Positions 1-11,200 of a stretch of 64,000 bases of DNA are shown in pieces. Position numbers and translations under genes: made by a program. Source of the DNA: Erpobdella octoculata (lineage: Eukaryota > Annelida > Clitellata > Hirudinida > Erpobdellidae); NCBI GenBank assembly GCA_963978895.1, contig OZ022241.1, positions 11,303,356 to 11,367,355 on the forward strand, written 5' to 3'. Numbering within the stretch: the stretch's first letter is position 1; every line of letters begins with the position of its first letter. The notes under the pieces were generated by a model. The model was given only the letters and a program-made list of their open reading frames with translations, had not been told where the DNA came from and did not search any database.

Positions 1-281
1 ATAAAAGTTTTTTCGTCATCGTATGCTTTAATTTATTTTTTAATAATGTTTGTTTCTAAAATTTTTTCTTGGTAATTTTTTTAAATTAAATTTTTTTGAT
101 TTTGGTTAATTTTATAATGATCTCCCGAGCTTCTAAAACGTCCACGGACATCCGGGCAAATGAAATTAATAAAAGCATGTAAAAATAGAATACGTGTCAA
201 TTTATACATAATACAGGATGATTAAATGTGTTTTTTGCTCATTTATGATTGTTTACAGTTAATACTTTTTCTGTAATGCAG

Positions 282-1750
282 AGCTATGTGCACAGATCTG
301 GCAGAACAGCAAGATCAAATAAAGATGGTTTGAGTGTAGCTCTTGTATCACCAGAAGAAGATAGTGCATTCAAGAAAATTTTGATTTCATTAAAAAAAGG
401 TTGGTAATGTTATTGCAAAATGATTGATTCAGTTTTGTACTCATTTGTGATTGCTTACTTTTCAATTTTCAGAGAAGGATTTAAGTAATATAAAAGTAGA
501 AAACGATCTGTTTCATTCGGTCTCTCGAATGGCTCATTTGGCTCGCAGCATCGAAAAAGAAGAATTCCAGTAAGTTACATAACTGCAAACTGTAAAACAA
601 TCAACTAGAAGAATGTTAATTTTTTATGTTTTAATTTAATTTAAGGCTTAAAAAGAAAATAATTAACAAAAACTGGATTAAGCAGACAGCTAAGGAATGT
701 GATATCGCTCTTAGTGATGAAGAAACAGATGAGTGAGTTTACCTTATTGAATCTTTAACTTTTGCTTTTTCATTGAAATATGTGGTTTCATATGCAGCTA
801 GATATATTACATGCTATACCTTAGCTTCACATGTTTGTAATCGCATTTTGACCGATTTCACAGGATGAAATTTGGAATACAGTTGTATTCTGCATACCAT
901 GACAATATTGATTTAAAAAATTAATAATTATACTTAAATCAGTATATATGTTATACCTAGCTGGTTGAGGTTTACATAACAATTGATAGAGGGAAGGCAA
1001 CCTTCTTGATAATCAGTTAATAATATGAAATTTCAAAATTTAATATTAATTTTATAATAATAATATGATTAATAAATCATAAAAATAGAAGCGTAGGCAC
1101 TTTCTTTTGAAATCCTATGATTGCAACAATTGTGCCCAACTCTTTTATTGCCTAAGGTTTTTAAAAGTTTTTGTTGAGTCATTACCCTAGACTTAACCCT
1201 TGGGTTAGCTTAACCTATGCAGTTGGGGTACAGAGTCCACAATTTCTCTAAACCTCATCCCCTAAGAGGACTACCTTCTTGCTCCAGCTATTTGGATGTG
1301 ACAAGCGAACAAACACACATTGATATATATATATATACTGGGGCCGTGCAGGTTTTTGGCAATACCGGCAAATACCGGTTCCGCCGGTATTGAACAATCG
1401 GCATTCAGCACATCACGCATAAAAGACGTAAAAGCTAAAGACCTACAGCAGCAGTATAAGCAGTACAATTTACCTGTATGTCCATTGTTTGCTACACATC
1501 AATTACGGACAACGATTCTTAGCAATAGCATAGCACTAACGGTCTAGCACCGTTTTGCTTTGTTAACGGAACCATGACTAATTGTAGTTTAGTCCGTGCT
1601 GGCGACCGACCGCGGACAGTAACACTAACGCACTTTGAAACACTATTTCTAGCCATTTCCAGGCTTTCGACATTATACCGGTACCGGTAGTACTGGTTTT
1701 TGGAACGGAAATACCGGTACCGGCAGATAAAAAACCATACCGGCACAGCC

Positions 1751-1789
<39 letters not shown>

Positions 1790-2138
1790 ATTTTTTACTT
1801 ATCTTAGTGTTGTTTAAAGATAATCCTGAAATTTTAAATTAATATAGCGATGATAAAGAGGCAAAAAAAGATGCCGTGAAAAGACGAAAACTGGAAGCTC
1901 TTAAGCAGGAATTATATCAAATAATTAACGCTGGTGCTCAACCAAAGAGGTAATAAAATGTAACATATTTTATTATATTATTGTACTTAACACCAACAAA
2001 TCATCATTGTTAAAACAACGTGAATTTGTTTTAACAATTTCTAAGCTTCTATTGTTTAAATAAAATAATGACTTAATAATAGAATTTGTTTATTACAATA
2101 TTTAAATTAACTTATTTTTCAGAATAAAGAAGAAGTAA
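282..2138 (+). CDS. DDX24: DDX24-like DEAD-box RNA helicase, C-terminal exons (5' part outside window)
   Basis: Five exons join in frame: 282-399, 473-569, 646-732, 1848-1949 and 2123-2138, each with AG acceptors and GT donors, ending in TAA. The first begins with helicase motif VI (YVHRSGRTAR), which contacts ATP and RNA in DEAD-box proteins. It is followed by a charged tail containing HLARSIEKEEF, NWIKQTAKEC and KRRKLEALKQEL and ending IKKK. The YVHRSGRTAR form and this lysine-rich tail match animal DDX24 (Mak5 family), a nucleolar helicase used in large-subunit ribosome assembly. The Q motif, DEAD box and the rest of the core lie upstream of the window; positions 1-281 are intron. The 732-1848 intron holds a MITE. 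The final exon adds only about five residues. Family is firm; orthology is inferred from the tail. Confidence 0.85.
1339..1753. mobile_element. hAT-like MITE in a DDX24 intron
   Basis: The ends are imperfect inverted repeats. The left begins GGGCCGTGCAGG; the right, read inward on the other strand, begins GGGCTGTGCCGG. Both are followed by repeated CCGGTA/TACCGG blocks. (TA)n tracts lie on both sides, which hides any target duplication. No transposase is present. The hAT assignment rests on end resemblance only. Confidence 0.5.
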
Positions 2139-2177
2139 TCCATAAAATATTTAGCTGTTGGATCGAAACAAAAATTT

Positions 2178-2183
2178 TTTATT
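2178..2183 (-). promoter_or_regulatory. Poly(A) signal of CFAP70
   Basis: On the minus strand an AATAAA lies 48 bases beyond the CFAP70 stop codon. This places the CFAP70 3' end inside the DDX24 3' untranslated region, only about 40 bases from the DDX24 stop. Confidence 0.55.
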
Positions 2184-2223
2184 CAATTTTGTTTATAACA
2201 ATATAATATTCTTTTTTCGTTTA

Positions 2224-2229
2224 AATAAA
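2224..2229 (+). promoter_or_regulatory. Poly(A) signal of the DDX24-like gene
   Basis: An AATAAA hexamer lies 86 bases after the DDX24 stop codon. It sits one base before the stop codon of the opposite-strand gene CFAP70 (2231-2233), so cleavage 10-30 bases further on would fall inside the last CFAP70 coding exon. Confidence 0.55.
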
Positions 2230-2230
2230 A

Positions 2231-5200
2231 TTATGAGAGGCAAACTCCGGTGGCTTGTTGAACTTCATCAAGTTCTTGTATCAGGTTGTATTCTATTCCC
2301 AGCTAAAATAAAAATAAAAAAATTAATCAATTCTCCCATTTGGAAAAAGCTTTAAAAAAGTACTTGTGCAAAAAATTATAATTTATTGTAACCCTTGTTG
2401 CATATTTGTATGCTTGTTTTGCTTCGAAATGCCTACAGTTCTGCATGCTCACAAGACAGAGGTAGGCCCACACTTCAGCATTTTCATTGTTTAAGAAGTT
2501 GGCTTCACTAAGAGCCTCCTCAGCTTCTTTCAGTTGACTCAACTGTGTGGGTGAAAGTGTCATTTTAAGTTTAATTTAAATGTAAAAAACTTTTATTAGA
2601 ACAGCATAAATAATCTACTACTAGAAAATTAGAAGGTAACACACTCTGTAACAAGCTATCCCTGCTCCAAGCCATGTTAAACATGTTGCAGAACTTCTAC
2701 AGGATGTCAGATAAATCTGTTTAGCTTCCTGAAACTATTGATTAATTTAAAAACCATCAATATATTTGTATTTATATATTATAAGTTTTTAAATATTCAT
2801 TTGTAGTACATTCATATTGAGCAAGTGTATAGCACCGAGCCTGAGATAAACATAATGGAGGTCATCATCATCAAGGTCATATGAAATTCTTCTGTCGTAA
2901 CTGCACACTGCATTTTCATAGTCTGCCATTGAGTACCTTATGTGGCCCAAAACTGTCCAAACCTTTGGGTGCTGAAAATATTTATTAATGATTAAGCATT
3001 GAAATTTATGGTATTGAATTAAATTTATGCTCGCATTAATAAGTAGAGCCTGCCTGCATGTTTAGGTCAATTGCTTTGTTAATGTGTTCTTCTGCATCTT
3101 GGAAAAGTTTCTTGCTCAAGTTTAGTTCCGACATTGCGAGATGATACGAAAAATTTAGTCCACCTTTGCTGTCTGCCAGATGCCTTGCCAGAGCTTTTTC
3201 TTTAAACTTTATTTTAGTTGAAACATTTTAAGTTTCAATATTAAATGGATATTTTTAATGTATTTAAAGTTACGTAAGTAGAAAAAATAGGCAACTTACA
3301 ACAATTTCATTAGCAGCTGACAAAAACTGGATGGCATAGATAAATATTGAATCATTAATATCCATGGGAATCTCTGGATCTGGAAGTGGATCAATCATCT
3401 CTCTTGATTTCTCTGAAATAGTATACAACAAATTTTCTTTTAAATTTCAAATAATTATTTATAAAATTATCCATATAAACAAAGTGTGGAAAAAAAAAAA
3501 ACTTAATTCCAATGCATTGGACTTTTATATGTTAACCTCCTTTCACTGATTTCCTTAAACCCTTCAATCCGGTGGCACTTTTTCTTTCTTTTTTAAGCGA
3601 TTTGTTGGATTCTGAGCTAACTGTTGAAACCGTTTGATTTACTGGACATAGTGATGTGTTTTCGTTTTTCATGCATGCTAGTTGATTCGCTTGTGAGAAG
3701 GCATTTTCAGACATGATCGTATTGCCGATGTGCTCGTAGAAAAGACCTTTAATGATGAGTTAATTGGTCATAATATAAAACAGATTAATATTTACTTAAA
3801 TTATTATTAAACTCAGTTTAATCAGTTGATCGTAATTTGTTTAATTAACCTAAAATTTTTGCATGGAATATATTTGTTATACATTTTTGCTGTTATAATC
3901 TGGATTATGTTAATCTGAAATGTTGACTTTTTCCATAGAAATTTGTAAGTACCTATTGCATGTAAAAAAATTTTTTATATGAATTTTATGGTCTTAACAC
4001 TTTTAAAGTCAAAATAAAGATCTCCATATCTCTAAATTTATAAATAAAAACCTCCAAATCTATAAATCAGCTTTTTATTGTAGCACACAGTAATGAAAGT
4101 GCAGATTTTAAGTACAGTCAAGTTTTTTTAGTAAATATCGCTACAGGCAGTCAAGGTATAAAAAGAGACAATAAATGAACTAAGGTACGACATGCATTTC
4201 ATGAAGGAGAAAGAAGAAAAACACATAGAAGAAAGAAACAAAACAAAGCATTTAAAGATAATACAGTGAGAATCATAGCAAGAGAAACATAAACAAGTGA
4301 AGCAAAAACAAAGTTTTTTAAAAACACACTTTTATATATTTTTTACTACATAAACAAAAAACATATTAGCATAGACAATAAATAGTTTGACGAAAATATC
4401 ACAAATAATTATTTATTTAAATTTTGTCCAATCGATCCGAAAATTTGATAGAAGGCATTATTAATTAGTTCGGAGATATGTTTAAATTTTGAAGTCTCTA
4501 GCTCATCGCGAAGTTAGTTTTAAATCGATTGCAAAATTTGACGACAGACAGATAGACAGAGAAGTCAAGTTAAGTAAAAGTGTGTAAAAAGAAGGAAGGA
4601 GAGAGAGACGTGCATTTTATTACGGACAAAGAAAGAGAATTGCACTGCACTAAGGTATGTTTTTATTACAGCTTTAATAGAGTGGTATCTGTTATTAATG
4701 CCCACCATGCTACTTTTCTTGACTACATTTGGTTTATTCTCTTTGAATAAGATTATTGTTGAAATTAAAATAAAATAATCAACTTTACAGTTACATTTAC
4801 TACTAGATGTGCAGATGCTTTTTGCTTTTAGTTAGTACAAATTTACAGAACAGCAATAAAACAATTTTGAATATGATACATGATTCCAATTGCAAACAAA
4901 GTGATGAGTCAGATTTAAAGTAATGAATGTATGAGTTCAGTCACTATATAGACTAATATAGAGCCTCACAGTGAGTTGTGTTGCCAACTAGATACTGTTT
5001 TCTTGGTCATGACTTATAAATAGTAAGGTCAGACAAGCCAGGGTGAATCTCACTTAGCCTATCAGGCTGGGTCAAACTTATTCATGTGTTCTGTTAATTT
5101 TGACAATTTCTTATAAACATGATTATTATATTATTATTAGATTTTTTCGTCAAGTTTATATTTTAATTTAAACACCAAAACTAAAAAAAAATTAGTTTTA

Positions 5201-8200
5201 ATAAATACAAACAATTTTCATATTCCTCAACCTCACCTAGAACCACCCAAGTAGTAACACTTGAAGAATCATAAGTTGTTGCTGCTTCCAATAAGCACTC
5301 AGCTGCTTCATTGCAACCTCTGTACGTGTGACATATTCCGCTCATCAAGAGCCTTAGTGGAAAAACAGCCAATTTATAAAGAATTAAATATTCATTTTTC
5401 AAATGCAATGAAATTAACCCATTTATGTGTCTTTGATCAACAGCAACACATTCTTTGAAACATTCACCAGCCTACCAAAAAAATTGATTGTGTTTTTACA
5501 CAAAATGTAGCATTGATTTTCGATTTTTTAAGCAACACTTTTTATATTGTGCCAAAACTATTCAATTTTCATATGGCATGCCAGAGATAAATCCAGAAAA
5601 GTAAAACAAACAACCTTTGAAAGATCACCAACTAGTAGATAATGAGTTCCAGCATCAAACCAGTAATCTGGATTCATTTTATCCTGAGAAATTCTCTGTA
5701 GACACATGAAATATTCAAATGCAAACAAATTTAATTTTTATTTATGATATTTTAGAAAGTTTTTTTTAATAATTTATACTAGGGATGTCACGGGTACCCG
5801 AACCCGAGTTCGGTACTACCCGGTTTTTTTCTGATACCCGAACTCGAACCCGAAAGTGTGAAAATTTGGTACCCGAACCCGAAAATGTGAAAACTTGATA
5901 CACGAACCCGAAAATGAGAAAACTTGATACCCGAACCCGAAAATGTGAAAACTTGATACCCGAACTCGAACCCGAAAATTTATAAGCCTAATGCCCGAAC
6001 TCGGAGTTGTGAACAAATAAATCTTTATAAAAGCTGTGTCTTAGAGATTAATAAATTACAAGTTTTGTTGACGTAACATATTATACTAATCGCGAGCGTA
6101 GAAGTTTTGTATTATCAACTTTGCGTAACAAATAACACAAATACGTCATTTTATTAGTGATTGTGTAAACTAAACCACTAATCCGTTTGATTATAATCAG
6201 GCCGGACCGAGCCGCGAACGAACTAAAATAATTAAGCCTCCTTCGGTCGAAGAAATCGCGGATAGCCATGACTCTAAACTTTTTACTTCAGTTATATAAC
6301 CTTATATTTATTCATTCATATACTCAAAGTTTTTCTGATATAACAAAGACCCTTTGTTATAAAGATAATCTTGCATAATCCTAAACTTTAACTGGCAAAG
6401 TCTATAAATGATCTATGCGCCACAGTTATTTTATTGGCAAATGTGTAAGCTAGGACACTAATCCGCCTGATTACCCGACCGGACCGAGCCGCGAAAAAAA
6501 TTAATAAATTACAATAATTTAAGAGGTAACGTATTATGCTAATCGCAAGCCCTGCAAGTTTTGTATTATCACCTTTGCGTAACAAATAACACAAATAGGT
6601 CATTTTATTGGTGAGTGTGTAAGCTAGACCACTAATCCGCCTGATTATCGGGCCGGACCGAGCCACGAACGAACTAAAACAATTAAGTCTCTTTTGGCCA
6701 AAGAAATCACATTATTTGGAAAGCTAAAAAAATAACTTGTTAGAGTTTATTCAATACGTGTAATGTCCAATGGATGAATTGATCGCTCTCGTTTGTATAT
6801 ATATATATACACTAGGTAAATTTAAAATCAATCCAGGAATTTGAAATCATATGCCAGTACCCGAACCCGAACCCGGTTTTTGGAAAACTACAAACCCGAA
6901 CCCGAAAACGTGAGTTTCACAAACCCGAACCCGAAAACTCTAGTTTCACAAACCCGAACCCGAAAACTCTAGTTTCACAAACCCGAACCCGAAAACTCCA
7001 AAAAGTACTACCAGTGACATCCCTAATTTATACTTTTTTTTTAATAATTTATACTTTTAGAAGTGCAACTCACCATCACTAAACCTAAACAAAATTAGGT
7101 AATTTTATCATAATTATAATCAACAAAAATAAACTCGCCTCCAAATAGTACTTTTCAGCTGCTTCATACTTTTCTAAAAAGTCAGCTTCTTCAGCAAATA
7201 TTTTCAACTGTTCGGCACTTATATCGATTCGAACAGGTTCCGATTGCTCTTCGGTTGACAAAAATTTAGACAGCGAAACATGCATTTCATCAACCAGTAG
7301 AATGTACAATTGGCTTAAAAATGTCTGAAAATTATAACGGATTTTGTAATTCGGTGGCTGCTAATTAATTGCAAATTATTTTTTGATGATAGTTTTTTAA
7401 AACCCTTTATAGTTTTGTAATTCATTAACTAAAATTTTATCGAAAAATATTTTTCGATGATAGTAAGTCTATAAAATATGAAAACATTGACCACAGTTTT
7501 CTAATTGAAAATATAAGAAACAAATTGTTTATTTTAAATTAAAAAATTAAATATCGCTTTAAATAAACAAACAATTGATGGCTGGTATCTCTACATAAAA
7601 TTTCTAATTTTTTTAAAAATGTTTAAAGTTTTAATTCTATAATTCACTCAAATTTTGTCCAATCAATTTGAAAATTTAATAGAATGTAAAGTCCGCAGCG
7701 ACAAATTAACCCACTAAATTTCAACTTGATTGGATAACAAGAAGTTTGTTTTTTAAGTAGTAAAGGGTCCCAATGTATGGCTTAAGCAAGTGAGCAAACA
7801 CGGTGAAGTTAATGTAAAGGATTTAAAAAAGAGTTAAAATGGACTGGCAAATAAAAAAAAAACTAAAATCTCAAACAAACTTGAAATTCATCTTTGCTCG
7901 CAAAAGTTGTCGTCTTGTTGAACTTGTCTCTTACAATTTTTATAACAACATGTTTCAATTGCTCTTTGAATGCCAGATATTTACCACTGGTGTTCAAGTG
8001 GTAAAGTAATTTTTGTTTTCTATTTGGAATTAAATATAACTAATTATTATAATAATAAAAAGTATGAAACAATTTATTATAATATACCACTTTTGATCAT
8101 TATTTATTATAACATATAAAAACAAATATTTGTACAATACTTATATAATCTCCCAGTCTCACTCAGTCTGGAAAGATGATCATGAATTAACAAGGTCAAC

Positions 8201-11200
8201 GTTCACTAACTCGTCCTTAGGCATCTTAAGGATTATATTCACACGTGTGGTTTTCAAAATTTAAAATATTTAATCAATGGCAGTGGCATATAACTTTTGT
8301 TTGTTGTTATTATTTGTTATTTATGTTGCCTAGAATTTCTAATTTCAGTTCACAGGAGCTTGTGCCGATCAAACTCTAGTATTATGTGTAATAATACACA
8401 TAAACTTTCTAGTTGGTTGAATTGACGATTTCTCCTAATAATTTGCGAATTGCTTGGTTTATTGTTCATTTTTGGGTTTTAATTTGTGTATTTCAACGGT
8501 TTTCTAAAAATTTCGGAGAGATATTTCAAATGCCGGGCGGCAGAACGAGACTTGAAGAAAAGAAGGTAGCGAGCGATGTTATGGTTCTGGGACTTCACCT
8601 TTGCGAATGTTGCCATAGGAATAATGAAGAAAGGTTGAAAGAATTGGTTGAGTTGGATAAAGAACACGGACAGTCTCTAGAGATCAAAGAAATGATGAAG
8701 GAGATGAGGGAGTTTGTTGAACAAGAAATTCGAGGTGTAAAAATGTCGGTGGAGGAGATAAATGGTCGTCAGGCGGGGTATGGTCGTGGTGATAACATGA
8801 TGGAGGTGCAGCTAGAGCAGATTCAAGAGTTGAAGGAGCAAATTGTGAAATATAATAAACAATCCAATGATAAACTTGAGGAAACCAGTAGAACAAATAG
8901 AATATTCTCAGAAATAGTTAAAGAGAGTTTAAAAGAAGTGACAACAGATGTTAAAAATATTCAAAGAGCAGTGGAAGTAACAGGAATTAAAATTAATACA
9001 GTAGAAGATAGGCAACAGAGGAAAAACAACATTGTAGCTTATAGAATACCTGAAAATGAGCAGAACTCCAAAAGTAAAGATAAAGAAGATGTTATACAAA
9101 TATTGGAAAGTATTACAGGTTTGGAATTAGAAAAAGAAATTTTAGAAATTTACAGAATAGGAAAAAGAAGTGAATTGCAAACACCAAGACCAGTTATGAT
9201 AAAGTTTCAAAGTACTTCAGTTAAAAATCTGACAATGGAAAATGCACCAAAGTTGAAGAAAGCAGAAGAAACAAGAAACATCATATTAAGCAATGACCTG
9301 TCAAAAGAGGATAGACTGGAATGTAAGAGGTTGCTTGAGGAAAAGAAGAGGCTGATTGGAGAAAAAGATGATATCACCAAATGGATGTTTAGAATAAAAG
9401 GCAAGGCAGGGGCATTCTATGCTGTTGCCTTCAAAAAGCAAAATTTATAGGAAAAAACTGTTTAAGTTCAGAAGATATGAGTTGTTTAAATAACCAAGCA
9501 AAAAAATATGGTAGAAATAAAAAAGCAACAATGAGGGGGCAGCAGTTGCTGAGTAGTGGAGGTTTTCAGATGGATATGATGGTGCAGAGTGACATGGGAG
9601 TGAACAAACTGGCTGTAGGATATAGTGCTGAAGAACTAGAAAATTTAAAATCAGATGTGAATATGACTTCAAGAAATGATATCAGTTTGAAAGAAATTGA
9701 CAAAGTGATAGAGGGTGAAGAATTGAAACAAACTAATTCTAATCCTGATAATAACCATATTGATAACTCAGTTCCATTAAAACCCACTAATGAAAGTATT
9801 AAAAAACACAGACTTATTAATCTAAGAGAACGCCACTCTAGAACAGTCACAAAGAAAGCTAACTTCGGTCTCCTTAACATCAGATCAGTCAACAATAAGA
9901 CTGATGATATTCATAATATTTTCCATGAACATAAAATTAACATTTTGCTTCTCACTGAGACATGGCACGATGAAGACTCAATCTGTTTCAAAAAATTTCT
10001 CAAGCTTGGTTTTTCTGTTGTGGACAGACCCAGACCAAGAGTGAAACATGATTCCCTACGCTGTAACCACGGAGGAGTTGCTATTTTGGGAGCTCCTGGT
10101 TTCCGGCTGAAACAGTTTCACCCAGCTGTTACGCCGACAACATATGAATGTGCTGCTGGTAGGGTAACAGCTGGCTCCTACAGTTGTTTGATTGTTGTAA
10201 TTTACAGAACAGGAATAATCAATAAACAATTTTTTAGTGAATTTTCTGATTTACTTGACACTGTTTCAGCCCTGAATGAAGATGTTGTTGTGTCTGGTGA
10301 TTTTAACATAAGATTGGAACGAAGTGAAGATAATAATGCTATAACTTTTAACAGTATTCTTGCTGATCATGGATTCATTCAACATGTTAAACAACCAACT
10401 CATGTGCAAGGTGGCACTCTCGATGCTGTAGCCATTCGATCTGATTCTCTAGCTCAAAGTATTGAAGTAATTGACACTGGCTTTTCTGATCACTTTCTCA
10501 TCCGATGGAGCTCACTAATAACTCGCCCTCCTCCTACTTATAAGAACTCTATGCGTCGAGACTGGAAAAAATTTATATTCGATGATTTTGTAACTCAGCT
10601 TCAGGCTTCTTCTCTCACCCAAGAAGTTACAGGCAGTCTGGATGATGCAGTTGATACATATAACAAGGAACTACTAACCATGCTTGATTTTCAAATACCC
10701 CTAAAAATGTCCAGGTATCGTCAACGACCTTCTGACCCATGGTTTGACTACGACTGTCATAATTGCAAAAAACTAACACGTCGACTTGAGCGACTAGCAA
10801 TCAAAACAAATTCACCAAATGATCTCTTAGAATGGAAAAATCAACTTAAAAAATACAGGAAACTACTTCGTAGTAAACGTGAGTCTTTCTGGACTAAAAA
10901 AATTGAAGATGAATGTCAATCAACTCGAAATCTATGGACTTCCTTAAACACAATAACAGCTAGAGGTCAAATACCCATCAGAACAACCTTAACAGCTAAT
11001 TCATTTCTCAAGTTCTTTGAAAGTAAAACTGAGAATGTACGTGCTTCAACTGCATCTTGTCTTGCTCCACCTCTTGTGGACTGGGCCATCAACTCTTCTC
11101 TTAACATTTTTGCGCCAACAAATGTGGATGAAGTGACCAAACTTATAAATAGTCTTCCAAACAAACAATGTTTACTAGATCCGATACCAACTTGGCTACT

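Noticed and set aside
5181..5408. Reading CFAP70 exons 19 and 20 as one exon through [14 protein letters not shown]
   Set aside because: That stretch interrupts the TPR helix and lies between a GG|GTTAAT donor and a CTAAG|G acceptor in matching phase; removing it restores alignment with CFAP70.
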